Notes: generated by a model from the letters alone, not told the origin. Counted from the first letter of the stretch, positions 33,995 through 42,990 are shown. The stretch is 64,000 bases of DNA from Streptomyces wedmorensis (GCF_000716445.1 NZ_JNWK01000030.1:61152-125151); one strand, 5' to 3'. Program-made: numbers and translations.

Positions 33995-35647
33995 TCACCC
34001 GACCAGGTTCTTGAGGAACTTGGCGGCGATGGGGCCCGCGTCGCGGCCGCCCGATCCGCCGTCCTCGAGCAGCACCGCCCAGGCGAGGTTCCGGTCCTGC
34101 TGGTAGCCGATCATCCACGCGTGGGTGCGCGGCGGGGTCTCGGTGCCGAACTCGGCGGTGCCCGTCTTGGCGTGCGGCTCTCCGGGTATGCCTCTGAGGG
34201 CCTTGCCGGCGCCGATGGTGACGGTCGCGCGCATCATGCTCCGCAGCGAGTCGACGACGTCGGCGTCCAGGCGGGCGGGAGCCTCGTACTTCTGGCGCAC
34301 GGCCTCGGGCACGAGGACGGGCTGCTTGAAGACGCCCTCCTTGACGGTCGCGGCGATCGATGCCATCACGAGGGGGGACGCCTGCACCCGGGCCTGCCCG
34401 ATGGTGGAGGCGGCCTTGTCGTTGTCGCTGTTGGAGACCGGGACGCTGCCGTCGTAGGTGATCGTGCCCACGTCCCAGGAGCCGCCGACACCGAAGGCCT
34501 GGGCGGCGTCGCGCAGGCCGGCCGCGGGCAGCTTGGCGCGGGAGTCGACGAAGAAGGTGTTGCAGGAGTGGGCGAAGCTGTCCCGGAAGGTGGATCCGGA
34601 CGGCAGCGTGAACTGGTCCTGGTTCTCGAAGCGCTGGCCGTTGACGCTGGCGAACTTGGGGCAGTCGGCGCGGTCCGACGGCTTCATGCCGCCCTTGAGC
34701 AGGGCGGCCGCGGTGACCACCTTGAAGGTCGAGCCGGGCGGGTAGCGGCCCTCCAAGGCGCGGTTCATCCCGGAGGGCATGTTCGCCGCGGCCAGGATGT
34801 GGCCGTTGGTGGGGTCGATCGCGACGATGGCCGCGTTCTTCTTGACGCCGTCGAGGGCGTCGGCGGCGGCCTCCTGGACCTTCGGGTCGATGGTCGTGCG
34901 CACCGGCTTGCCCTGGCTCGCCCCGCCACCGGAGAGGGTCTTGACCGGCTCGCCGGACTGGCGGTCCACGACGACGACCGACTTGCTCTGCCCCGAGCCG
35001 CCGGCGAGCTGCTTGTCGTAGCGGGCCTCGAGGCCGGAGACGCCCTTGCCGGTCTGCGGGTCGACGGCGCCGACGAGCGAGGCGGCACGCAGCTCGCGGC
35101 CGTCGGCGTCGAGGACTGCGGCCCGGTCGTGCGCGTCGAGGGCGAGGGTCTGCCCGGGCACCATCTGCGGGTGGATCATCTCCGTGCGGAATTCGACCTT
35201 CCACACCTTGCCGGTCTCGACCACCTCGGCCTTCGACTGCCAGGAATACGCGCCCGCCCCGGGGATCTCCATCTTCACGGTGAACGGAACGAGGACTTTC
35301 GCCTTCTCCTTGACCTCCCCCGCGCCCGCGTCGATCTCCGTCTTGGAGGGCTTCAGGTTGCCCATGACGGACTTGATCAACGACTCCGCGCCGTCCGGCG
35401 TGTCCGTGAGCCGCGCGGCCCGCGGGGCGTCGCCCGCCTCCCAGGCGTCGAGGAACGCCGTGAGCGCCTTCGTCGCCTCCACGACCCGCGGGTCGCTCGC
35501 GCCGTCGTCCTTGATCAGCGCGGAATATCCCCAGTATCCGGCTCCCGCGACCGCCGCCAGCACCACACAGGTCGCGATCACCGAAGAGCCGCGAGAGCGC
35601 CTTCGGCGCGATCGGGGTAAGCCGTCCTGATTTCGATAGCGTGCCAT
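33995..35647 (-). CDS. Penicillin-binding protein, class B with MecA-type N-terminal domain
   Basis: 550 residues. A basic cytoplasmic tail, one transmembrane helix (22-42), an NTF2-like MecA_N domain (about 55-155), a dimerisation domain, then the transpeptidase. The nucleophile motif SxxK is S306-TF-K309 ('PPGSTFKVV'), the second motif SxN is S361-C-N363 ('HSCNTFF') and KTG is 494-496 ('AKTGTAEFG'). All catalytic motifs are intact. In beta-lactam producers such PBPs (PcbR, PbpA, Pbp2 types) are clustered with biosynthesis and give self-protection; the neighbouring CcaR-like, BLIP-like and OAT2-like genes make that reading attractive. A housekeeping role in peptidoglycan cross-linking is the alternative. 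Confidence 0.9.
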   Translation of the reverse strand: MARYRNQDGLPRSRRRRSRGSSVIATCVVLAAVAGAGYWGYSALIKDDGASDPRVVEATKALTAFLDAWEAGDAPRAARLTDTPDGAESLIKSVMGNLKPSKTEIDAGAGEVKEKAKVLVPFTVKMEIPGAGAYSWQSKAEVVETGKVWKVEFRTEMIHPQMVPGQTLALDAHDRAAVLDADGRELRAASLVGAVDPQTGKGVSGLEARYDKQLAGGSGQSKSVVVVDRQSGEPVKTLSGGGASQGKPVRTTIDPKVQEAAADALDGVKKNAAIVAIDPTNGHILAAANMPSGMNRALEGRYPPGSTFKVVTAAALLKGGMKPSDRADCPKFASVNGQRFENQDQFTLPSGSTFRDSFAHSCNTFFVDSRAKLPAAGLRDAAQAFGVGGSWDVGTITYDGSVPVSNSDNDKAASTIGQARVQASPLVMASIAATVKEGVFKQPVLVPEAVRQKYEAPARLDADVVDSLRSMMRATVTIGAGKALRGIPGEPHAKTGTAEFGTETPPRTHAWMIGYQQDRNLAWAVLLEDGGSGGRDAGPIAAKFLKNLVG

Positions 35648-36144
35648 GGAGCCGAGATTATGCGGGCCCGCCTTTTACACCACTCCCCCCACAGGCATTT
35701 CAGGACAGCCGCCCACGTGAAGAAATCGTGAAAGGCGCAAGAATAGGGAACCACCCGCGCCGCGGACGGGGCGTCACCCCCGTGGCGCGGCACGGAAACC
35801 CCGCCACGGCCTCCCGCAATACGGAACAAAGCGAAGAGGCCGGAGGAGGCCCCGAAGATCCCCGAGTGGTCCAGTCCACTGAAGCAACCCCTCCCGCCCC
35901 CGGCCGCCGCGAACCGTAACTGTCCGGATCGCATCCGGTGCCCCGCCCACCCCCTCCCCACCAGCTCTCCGCCTTCTCTCCGAACGCTCTCCGGCGGCTC
36001 TCCGAACGGTCCCGCCGACACTCCCGCCGCCCCTTCCGGGCATGGCGCGATCTCATGCATAGATATGCTGCATTCCTGGAAATAATGCGATGGGGTGACG
36101 GACACCGCCGCCGCCCCGCCATCCGCGTGACAGGAGACGCATTC
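35648..36144 (+). other. Divergent promoter region between the PBP and ornithine acetyltransferase genes
   Basis: 497 bp with no convincing gene. It includes GCATAGATATGC near 36057-36068, a short dyad in an AT-richer patch that is a candidate promoter/operator for the acetyltransferase, and CAGGAGAC just before its start. Confidence 0.5.
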
Positions 36145-37326
36145 ATGTCCGAGCCCACACCGCACGCACCGCGGGGATTCGCCATCCACACGGCACCGGT
36201 GGGACTGGCCGACGACGGCCGCGACGACTTCACCGTGCTCGCCTCCACCGTTCCGGCCACGGTGAGCGCGGTCTTCACCCGGTCCCGGTTCGCCGGACCG
36301 AGCGTCCTCCTGAGCCGCGAGGCCGCAGCCGACGGCCGGGCCCAGGGCGTCGTGGTGCTCGCACGCAACGCCAACGTCGCCACGGGGCGCGAGGGCGAGG
36401 CCAACGCGCGGGAGGTCCGCGAGTCCGTCGCGCGCACCCTGGGCGTACCGGAGGCCGAACTCCTCATCGCCTCCACCGGGGTGATCGGCCGCCAGTACCC
36501 GATGGAGAAGATCAGGCAGCACCTCAAGGGGCTGGCCCTGCCGTTCCCGGAGGGCGGTTTCGACCGGGCGTCCCGCGCGATCATGACGACCGACACCCGG
36601 CCCAAGCAGGTGGGCGTACGGGTCGGCGGGGCCACTCTCGTGGGCATCGCCAAGGGCGTCGGAATGATGGAGCCCGACATGGCGACGCTCCTGACCTTCT
36701 TCGCCACGGACGCCCGGCTCGACCCCGAGGAGCAGGACCGGATCTTCCGGCGGGTGATGGACCGCACCTTCAACGCGGTCAGCATCGACACCGACACCTC
36801 CACCAGCGACACGGCGGCCCTCTTCGCCAACGGACTGGCCGGCGACGTGGACCCTGCCGAGTTCGAGGAAGCGCTCCACACGGTCGCGCTGGCCCTGGTG
36901 AAGGACATCGCCAGCGACGGCGAGGGCGCGAGCAAGCTCATCGAGGTCCAGGTCACCGGCGCCCGCGACACCGCCCAGGCCAAGCGCGTGGGCAAGGCCG
37001 TGGTCAACTCCCCGCTGGTGAAGACCGCGGTCCACGGCTGCGACCCCAACTGGGGCCGCGTCACCATGGCCGTCGGCAAGTGCTCCGAGGACACCGACAT
37101 CGACCAGGACCGCGTCAGGGTCCGGTTCGGCGACGTCGAGGTCTACCCCCCGCGCGCCGGCGGCGCCGACGGCGAGGACGCCCTCCGCGACGCCGTCGCC
37201 GACCACCTCCGCGGCGACGAGGTCGTCATCGGCGTCGACCTCGGCATCGCCGACGGCGCCTTCACCGTCTACGGCTGCGACCTCACCGAGGGCTACGTAC
37301 GCCTCAACTCCGAGTACACCACCTGA
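36145..37326 (+). CDS. oat2: Ornithine acetyltransferase, OAT2-like (ArgJ family)
   Basis: 393 residues, ATG 36145 with GGAG upstream; the frame upstream to 35938 is not coding-like. ArgJ-fold Ntn hydrolase. The self-cleavage/nucleophile site is 'KGVGMMEPDMATLLTFF' (Met-Thr replaced locally by the A-T-L context typical of this family), with 'ASTGVIGRQYPMEKI' upstream as the oxyanion region and 'VHGCDPNWGRV' later. Length, N-terminus 'PRGFAIHTAPVGLADDGRDDFTVLAST' and C-terminus 'CDLTEGYVRLNSEYTT' agree closely with my recall of OAT2 from the clavulanic acid cluster, more than with ordinary arginine-pathway ArgJ. No argB, argC or argD neighbours are present. It moves acetyl between N-acetylornithine and glutamate; its clavulanate role is uncertain even in producers. 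Confidence 0.88.
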   Translation: MSEPTPHAPRGFAIHTAPVGLADDGRDDFTVLASTVPATVSAVFTRSRFAGPSVLLSREAAADGRAQGVVVLARNANVATGREGEANAREVRESVARTLGVPEAELLIASTGVIGRQYPMEKIRQHLKGLALPFPEGGFDRASRAIMTTDTRPKQVGVRVGGATLVGIAKGVGMMEPDMATLLTFFATDARLDPEEQDRIFRRVMDRTFNAVSIDTDTSTSDTAALFANGLAGDVDPAEFEEALHTVALALVKDIASDGEGASKLIEVQVTGARDTAQAKRVGKAVVNSPLVKTAVHGCDPNWGRVTMAVGKCSEDTDIDQDRVRVRFGDVEVYPPRAGGADGEDALRDAVADHLRGDEVVIGVDLGIADGAFTVYGCDLTEGYVRLNSEYTT

Positions 37327-37494
37327 CCCGCCCCGACCAGCCGGCCCGGCGAGGCGCGGGGGCACCCCCGCGCCTCCCCGAAGCCCGGAGCCCGTTCCAC
37401 GCCGGTGGTGCGGCATCCGGGTGAGGGCCGCACGTCTCGCCTCACCGGTGGAAGGCGAGGGACACACGCGAAAACACCCCCTCCAGGGGTGTTC

Positions 37495-37544
37495 TCGCAG
37501 GTCAGAACGTTTTTCTTTGGTGGGGCGGGTGGGACTCGAACCCA
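37495..37544. repeat. Left copy of a 50-bp direct repeat: displaced 3' end of tRNA-Met (att site)
   Basis: Identical over 50 bp to 60435-60484. The right 24 bp (37521-37544) are the T-arm and acceptor end of tRNA-Met plus discriminator; the rest is its 3' flank. Imperfect similarity (a CCCC-TCCA-GGGG hairpin) continues to the left. Nothing of the 5' tRNA half is present, so this is not a tRNA gene but a site-specific recombination scar. Confidence 0.85.
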
Positions 37545-38069
37545 TTCCGGTGACGCGTCTCACCTGCGACGATGCCGAAGGGTCGGACATATCCATCCGA
37601 TTCCATCCGGCTGCGTCTCCCTCGATCCGGCTCTGACGGGGACCGTTAGGCGTTCGCCGCACCGCTCCCTCTGCGTCCCGCACTCCTTGCGTGCCCGCGA
37701 AGCGTGGGGAAGCTCTGCCCGCCAGCGCCCCCGAATCACTGCGTAGATTGCCACAGGTTTCCCCACCCCCTGACCCCTGCTCGCCCGGAGCCTGCGGCTA
37801 CGCTGCGTAGCGCCGCCCCTGTGCCCCCGGCGTCCAGCCCGGCGCCCTCGCCGCCCCGTCTTCGCCTGGTGCTGCTGTGAACCCGCGACCTCTTCGTCCC
37901 GAACAAGGTCCGGCAGGGCTCGCGGCCTGGCCACCTTGGCAACAGCGCAGGTCAGCGACCGGGTATGCGTGGGGCCGCGTCGGTCTGGGGAGGCGGCTGG
38001 GAGAAGATCGTCTCCCGCGCCCCGGCCGCCTTCTGTGGTCGAACCGTTGCCGATGCATCGCCACCGGCG
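37545..38069. other. Non-coding or decayed segment just inside the left att copy
   Basis: About 525 bp with no gene I can support. On the minus strand, 37866-37950 contains a tract (TTCGGGACGAAGAGGTCGCG then GGTTCA) that resembles part of a tRNA anticodon/T-arm but lacks an acceptor partner; it may be another displaced tRNA fragment or chance. No integrase is readable here. Confidence 0.4.
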
Positions 38070-38783
38070 TCAGCAGGCGTTCCCCGGCGAGGAGTCTGTC
38101 GGGGCACCGGGTGCCCGCGGCGCCCTCGGCGGATCGGCTGGCTCTCTCGCGTACTGGCGGCACTCGCCGGTGAAGACTGCGGCGAGTTCGGTCTCGAGCA
38201 GGGGCGCCACGAACGGGACCACGGCCGCTTCGGCGGCGCCCTCGGGCTCGCGGTAGACCTGGAGCGCGAGGCCCTCCATCACGGCGGCGAGGCGGACGGC
38301 CGCCGCCGACGGATCCACGTCCTCGTCGACCTCGCCGCACTCCTTGCCGTTGTGGACGGCGCGGGCGATGTCCTCGCGCAGCTTACGGGCGGCCTCGGTG
38401 TCGACGGCCGCGAGGGCGGGGGCGTCGAGGGCTCGGCCGGCGAACGCGCGGGTGACGCGGTATTCGGCGCGGCGGGCCTCGTCCAGGGGGATGTACTCGG
38501 TCATCACCTCCGCCATGACCCGTGCGATGGGCCGCTTGTGCTCGACCCCGTCCCTGATCCGCTCATCGACGCGCGCGCGGATGTGGGCCGAGACCTCGCT
38601 GAAGGCGTGGAGCAGCATCTCGTCCTTGGTGCGGAAGTAGTGCTGGACGAGCCCGACGGACATGCCCGCGGTGGCGGCCGTACGGGCGACGGTGACGGCG
38701 TCGAGCCCGTGTGCGGTGATCAACCGGCTGACGGCGTCGGCGATCTGACGGCGGCGTTCTTCGTGGTCGGCGGTTCGCGGCAC
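38070..38783 (-). CDS. TetR-family transcriptional regulator
   Basis: 237 residues from GTG 38783. The N-terminal TetR helix-turn-helix is clear: 'RRRQIADAVSRLITAHGLDAVTVARTAATAGMSVGLVQHYFRTKDEMLLHAF' (about 10-62). The ligand domain is helical and the last 20 residues are Pro/Ala-rich. No ribosome-binding site precedes the GTG, so the message may be leaderless. It is divergent from the serine hydrolase, with two dyads between them, which suggests it represses both. Confidence 0.9.
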   Translation of the reverse strand: MPRTADHEERRRQIADAVSRLITAHGLDAVTVARTAATAGMSVGLVQHYFRTKDEMLLHAFSEVSAHIRARVDERIRDGVEHKRPIARVMAEVMTEYIPLDEARRAEYRVTRAFAGRALDAPALAAVDTEAARKLREDIARAVHNGKECGEVDEDVDPSAAAVRLAAVMEGLALQVYREPEGAAEAAVVPFVAPLLETELAAVFTGECRQYAREPADPPRAPRAPGAPTDSSPGNAC

Positions 38784-38786
38784 TTG

Positions 38787-38832
38787 ATAACCGTACCAGC
38801 GTACGGCTATAACCGTATCCCCATATGGTTAT
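38787..38832. promoter_or_regulatory. Tandem TetR operators in the divergent promoter
   Basis: Two adjoining inverted repeats share the half-site ATAACCGTA. Site 1 at 38787-38810 is ATAACCGTAC-CAGC-GTACGGCTAT. Site 2 at 38809-38832 is ATAACCGTAT-CCCC-ATATGGTTAT. Each is 24 bp, and they overlap by two bases, as expected for a dimer-of-dimers TetR operator. Confidence 0.72.
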
Positions 38833-38862
38833 TTGGCGTGCCTCACGGAAGGACGACGCCCC

Positions 38863-40386
38863 ATGCCCAACCCGCTCCGCCGCGCCGCCGCAGCGGCGAC
38901 AGCCCTCCTGCTCGGTCTGCTTCCCTTAGGTCATGCGCCGGCCGCGGCCGACTCGCTCATCCCCGCGGACCGTTTGGCGGCCCTGGACGCCTACGTGCAC
39001 GACCGCATGGCGGCCACCCGTACGCCCGGGCTCTCCTACGCCGTCGTCGGACCCGACGGGCCGATCCACGCACGCGCCAGGGGAACCGACGGATACGGCG
39101 AACCGGTCACGATCGAAACCCCCTTCCTTTGGGGCTCGGTCGCCAAACCGATCGCCGCGAGTGCCGTGATGACCCTCGTGCAGGACGGGCGGCTCCGGCT
39201 CGACGACCCGGTCGTCGACCACGTGCCCGACTTCCGTTTCGGCGGCTCCGGTCACGCTTCTCGCGTCACCGTCCGCCACCTGCTCCAGCAGACCGCCGGC
39301 CTGCCCGAGTCGGCCACCTTCGAAGTCACCGACTGTGTTGACGCCGACTGCCCGGGGGCGGTGGAGCGCGTCGCCGAGCTGGACGACGTACATCCGCTCG
39401 GGCCGCCCGGCACCACGTACGCGTACAGCAGCGCCAACTACCTCGTGGTGGCCGCTGTCGTCGAGTCCGTGACCGGTCGCCCCTTCGCCGACCACCTTCG
39501 GGACAGTGTCCTGCGCCCGGCCGGCATGGACGGGGCGATCGCCGACCGGGCGTCCGCACGCGAGCGAAACCTTCCGCCCGGGCACCAGCTCCTGTGGGGC
39601 ATACCGTCCGCGATCGCCGACGGCGTGGACGACGACGGCGCCGCCTACGGCTACACGGGCGGTGACCTGAACGACCTCGCCGCGTTCGCCTCCCTCCAGC
39701 TCCGGTCGGGGAGGACCGCCAACGGCACGACGATCCTGACGCCCGAGTCCGTCCGCCTGATGCGGCAATCCGGCCGACTCCACCCGTCCGGTGACGACAC
39801 CGGATACGGACTCGGCTGGCGCGTCGGGGGCCTTGAGGCTCCCCTCGACAGCGCGATCTGGCACACCGGCGCCACCCCGGGCTACTCCGCGATGCTTGTC
39901 CTCCTGCCGGAGCAGAACATCGCCCTCGTCCTCCAACAGAACCTCCACGGCCTCCTCCACGACGGTGCCGTCATGGAAGTCGGCTTCGGCGCCGCACGCA
40001 TCCTCGCCGGAGGCACCGCCCCCACCGACCCACCCTCCGCCGCGACCTACCACGCCGCCGTCTGGGGCCTCACCGCCCTGGCCCTCGCCCTCCTCGCGGG
40101 CACCTTCCACTCCGCCCGCCTGCTCCGCCGGCGGCCCGTGCCCCGCCGCCTCGCCCCCACCGTCCTGTGGTGTCTGGCCGGCGCCCTGCCCTGGATCGTC
40201 ATGGCGGCCGCCCTCGCCCTCATCGGGCCCAGAGCGCTGTGGACCTGGACACCCGACGCCTTCATCGCCCTCTGCACGGCAACAGCCGCCGGGACCGCCA
40301 CCATCGCCCTACGGCTCACCACCGCGTACGTCGGCAGAGGCGGCGCCCGGCGTCCGGCCTCCCCGGGGCGAGTCCGCAGTGCCTGA
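38863..40386 (+). CDS. Secreted/membrane serine hydrolase of the beta-lactamase/AmpC-like family
   Basis: 507 residues, ATG 38863 with GGAAGGA upstream. Signal peptide (1-30), then a class C-type penicillin-recognising domain: SxxK as 'WGSVAKPI', YxN as 'YAYSSANYLV', and 'WHTGATPGYSA' in the HTG/KTG position. After ~390 come three transmembrane helices, an arrangement seen in Streptomyces D-alanyl-D-alanine carboxypeptidase-like or esterase proteins. The substrate (peptidoglycan peptide, ester or drug) is unknown. It probably belongs to the regulon of the divergent TetR regulator. Confidence 0.85.
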   Translation: MPNPLRRAAAAATALLLGLLPLGHAPAAADSLIPADRLAALDAYVHDRMAATRTPGLSYAVVGPDGPIHARARGTDGYGEPVTIETPFLWGSVAKPIAASAVMTLVQDGRLRLDDPVVDHVPDFRFGGSGHASRVTVRHLLQQTAGLPESATFEVTDCVDADCPGAVERVAELDDVHPLGPPGTTYAYSSANYLVVAAVVESVTGRPFADHLRDSVLRPAGMDGAIADRASARERNLPPGHQLLWGIPSAIADGVDDDGAAYGYTGGDLNDLAAFASLQLRSGRTANGTTILTPESVRLMRQSGRLHPSGDDTGYGLGWRVGGLEAPLDSAIWHTGATPGYSAMLVLLPEQNIALVLQQNLHGLLHDGAVMEVGFGAARILAGGTAPTDPPSAATYHAAVWGLTALALALLAGTFHSARLLRRRPVPRRLAPTVLWCLAGALPWIVMAAALALIGPRALWTWTPDAFIALCTATAAGTATIALRLTTAYVGRGGARRPASPGRVRSA

Positions 40387-40657
40387 AGGGTGAGGATCGC
40401 GCGACCGTACGGGGAGCGGGCAGGTGCGTCGCAGATGCGCGGCTCGTCAGCTCAGGAGCGCACGTTCCCCGAGGCCGGGCCTGGTGAGGCGTCGGGGCGT
40501 TCGTCGCCCTGAGTGGCCGGTTTCTGGAGGGGGCGGCTGTCGGTGACCTGACCTGGTAGGTGGCCTGCTGCTCCGCAGGGCCGTCGGACCGCCCGACTCC
40601 GCCGCGAGGAAACCTGCGGGCGGCCCGTCTGGCTCGGCCGGCCCAACGACGAGGATG

Positions 40658-41677
40658 TCAGACCGTCTGCGGCCCCATGAGCCGGACGAGGAGGTCGTCG
40701 AGGCTGACCAGGCCGGTGAGCTCGCCGTCGGCGTCTCGTACGACAGCGAGGGAGGAGCGGCGTCGGCGCAGTTGCTCGACGGCCTCGGAGACCGTGGTGC
40801 CGGTGGCCAGCTCGGGTACGGGGCGGGCGAGGTCGCGGGCGGTGAGGGTCCGGCCTCGGGTGCGGGCGACCAGGGCATCACGGGCGTGGACGGAGCCGAG
40901 GATGCGACCGCCGTCGCGGACCAGGAGGCGCGAGCGGTCGGCGTCGGAGGCGCGGGCCAGGAGCGTGTCCAGGTCGGCGTCGGCCGGGATCGTGACGATG
41001 TCGGCGGCCGGGGTCTGGAACTCCGCCACCGGAGTCTGGGGTTCGGTCAGGGAGCGGGTGATGAGCTGTGAGTCGGTCTTGTTGATCAGGCCGAGGCGCT
41101 CGGACTCCTCGACGAGGTGGGTGAGCTGTTCGCGGTTGTGGACGGCGGCCAGCTCGTCGCGGGGCTGGACGCGGCACATCCGTACGAGCGCGTTGCTGAC
41201 CTTGTTGAGGATCCAGAGCAGCGGGCGCACGGTCTTGACCACGGCCCGGAAGGGCGGCGTGAGGAGCATCGCGGAGCGTTCGGGGTGGGCGATGGCCCAG
41301 GACTTGGGCGCCATCTCACCGAGGACCATGTGGAGGAAGACCACGATGATCATGGCGACGGCGAAGGCGATGCCGTAGCTGAGCGCTGTGGGCAGGCCCA
41401 ACTTCACGAGCAGGGGGTCGAGCTCGTGGGAGATCGCGGGCTTGGAGATCGCGCCGAGGCCGAGGGTGCACAGGGTGATGCCGAGCTGGGCGCCCGCGAG
41501 CATCAGCGACAGCTCGCGCATGCCGGCGAGTGCGGCCTTGGCGCCGCGCTGCCCGTCGGCGACGGCCTTCTCGATGCGGTGCCGCTTGGCGGCGACGAGC
41601 GCGAACTCGGCGGCGACGAAGAAGCCGCTGCCGATCAGCAGCAGGACGGTGACGAAGAGCGCCATGGGGAAGCTCAT
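40658..41677 (-). CDS. CNNM/CorC-type membrane protein (DUF21 + CBS), short form, copy 2
   Basis: 339 residues. The DUF21/CNNM membrane domain (about 1-190; 'GFFVAAEFALVAAKRHRIEKAV', 'GAQLGITLCTLGLG', 'VLGEMAPKSWAIAHPER') is followed by two CBS domains (to the end). It lacks the CorC_HlyC C-terminal domain. Members handle Mg2+/Co2+ efflux or divalent-ion homeostasis. ATG overlap (4 bp) with the long-form partner upstream means an obligate pair, possibly a heterodimer. Confidence 0.85.
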   Translation of the reverse strand: MSFPMALFVTVLLLIGSGFFVAAEFALVAAKRHRIEKAVADGQRGAKAALAGMRELSLMLAGAQLGITLCTLGLGAISKPAISHELDPLLVKLGLPTALSYGIAFAVAMIIVVFLHMVLGEMAPKSWAIAHPERSAMLLTPPFRAVVKTVRPLLWILNKVSNALVRMCRVQPRDELAAVHNREQLTHLVEESERLGLINKTDSQLITRSLTEPQTPVAEFQTPAADIVTIPADADLDTLLARASDADRSRLLVRDGGRILGSVHARDALVARTRGRTLTARDLARPVPELATGTTVSEAVEQLRRRRSSLAVVRDADGELTGLVSLDDLLVRLMGPQTV

Positions 41678-42990
41678 GCCTGGGCCTCCTCGGCGGCAGA
41701 CGGGACGTGCTCGATGCGGACGCGTTCGGGGACGTGGCGGTCGAGGCTGAGGACCTCGATGTGGACGTCGTCGACGGTGAGGCGGTCCCCGATCGTGGGG
41801 AAGCGGCCGAGACGGTCGATGATGAGGCCGGCCACGGTGTCGTAATCGTCCTCCTCGGGCAGCGTGATGCCGGTGGCGTCCTCGATCTCGTCGAGGCGAC
41901 GGCCGGCGTCGACCTTCCAGCCGTCGCCGTCCGGTGCGGCCACAGTGACGACGGTGTCGCTCTCGTCGGCGATGTCGCCCACGAGCTCCTCGGCGATGTC
42001 CTCGTACGTGACGATGCCGGCGACGCCGCCGTGCTCGTCGAGGACGACGGCGAACTCGTCGTCGCGCTCCCGCATCTGCGCGACGGCCTGCGGCAGTGGC
42101 AGCGTGTCGGGCAGCAGGAGCGGTCGCCGGGCCGCCTCCCCCGCGGTGGTGGTGCCGAAGGCGGTCGCGGGCAGGCGCATCAGCTCGTTCACGCCCAGGA
42201 CGCCGGCGACGTCGTCGGGGTGGTCGCCGAGAACCGGGTAGTTCGAGTGGCCGTACGTGGCGATCAGCTCCACGGCCTCGGTGAGGGTGGCGTCCTTGCG
42301 TACGAAGACGGCGTCCACGCGCGGCACCATCACCTCGTCCATGGTCCGCTCCGAGAACTCCAGCGCGTGGTCGAGCAGCTCGGCGGTGTCGGGCGGCAGC
42401 TCGCCCTGTTCGTGGGACTCACCGATCAGGTGGCTGAGCTCTTCGAGGGTGGCGCCGTGGTGCAGCTCCTCGACCGGCTCGATGCCGACCTTGCGGAGCA
42501 GCTTGTTGGCCGCGCCGTCGAAGACGCGGACGACCGGGCCGACGATCTTCAGGTAGACGAGGGTGGAGGAGGCGAGGGACTTGGCGAGCCGTTCGGGGAC
42601 GGCGAGGGCCAGGTTCTTCGGCGCGAGCTCACCCAGGACCATCTGCAGGACCGTCGCCACCACGAAGGCGAGGACCACGGAGATCGCCGAGACGGCGCCG
42701 GTGGACAGGCCCGTCCCTTCCAGCGCGGGCTTCAGGAGCGCCGAGACGGACGGCTCGGCCAGGAATCCGACGACCAGACCGGTGACGGTGATGCCGAGCT
42801 GGGCGCCGGAGAGCATGAACGAGAGCCGTTCGAGGACGGTCAGCGCGCGGGCGGCCCGCTTGTCGCCCGCCTCGGCCTCGCGGGCGAGCGCGAGCCGGTC
42901 AGCGGCGACATAGGCGAACTCCTGGGCGACGAAGTACCCGGTGCCGGCGGTCAGGACGAGGACGGCCAGCAGGCCGAGAGCGGCGTTCAT
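41674..42990 (-). CDS. CNNM/CorC-type transporter (DUF21 + CBS + CorC_HlyC), long form, copy 2
   Basis: 438 residues from ATG 42990 (GAAGGGG eight bases upstream; an in-frame GTG lies 9 bases earlier). Membrane domain 'GYFVAQEFAYVAADRLAL...GAQLGITVTGLVVGFLAEPS...MVLGELAPKNLALAVPER', CBS pair ('MDEVMVPRVDAVFV...', 'FAVVLDEHGGVAGIVTYEDIAEELVGDI') and the C-terminal CorC_HlyC domain ('YDTVAGLIIDRLGRFPTIGD'). Role in Mg2+/Co2+ homeostasis by family. Confidence 0.87.
   Translation of the reverse strand: MNAALGLLAVLVLTAGTGYFVAQEFAYVAADRLALAREAEAGDKRAARALTVLERLSFMLSGAQLGITVTGLVVGFLAEPSVSALLKPALEGTGLSTGAVSAISVVLAFVVATVLQMVLGELAPKNLALAVPERLAKSLASSTLVYLKIVGPVVRVFDGAANKLLRKVGIEPVEELHHGATLEELSHLIGESHEQGELPPDTAELLDHALEFSERTMDEVMVPRVDAVFVRKDATLTEAVELIATYGHSNYPVLGDHPDDVAGVLGVNELMRLPATAFGTTTAGEAARRPLLLPDTLPLPQAVAQMRERDDEFAVVLDEHGGVAGIVTYEDIAEELVGDIADESDTVVTVAAPDGDGWKVDAGRRLDEIEDATGITLPEEDDYDTVAGLIIDRLGRFPTIGDRLTVDDVHIEVLSLDRHVPERVRIEHVPSAAEEAQA

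Noticed and set aside
37405..37746. Plus-strand frame crossing the left att copy ('GRVGLEP...')
   Set aside because: This is the antisense translation of the tRNA end, also seen at the right copy, not a protein gene.
38761..38862. tetR/hydrolase intergenic dyads as a transposon end
   Set aside because: No transposase or target duplication; position and symmetry fit TetR operators.
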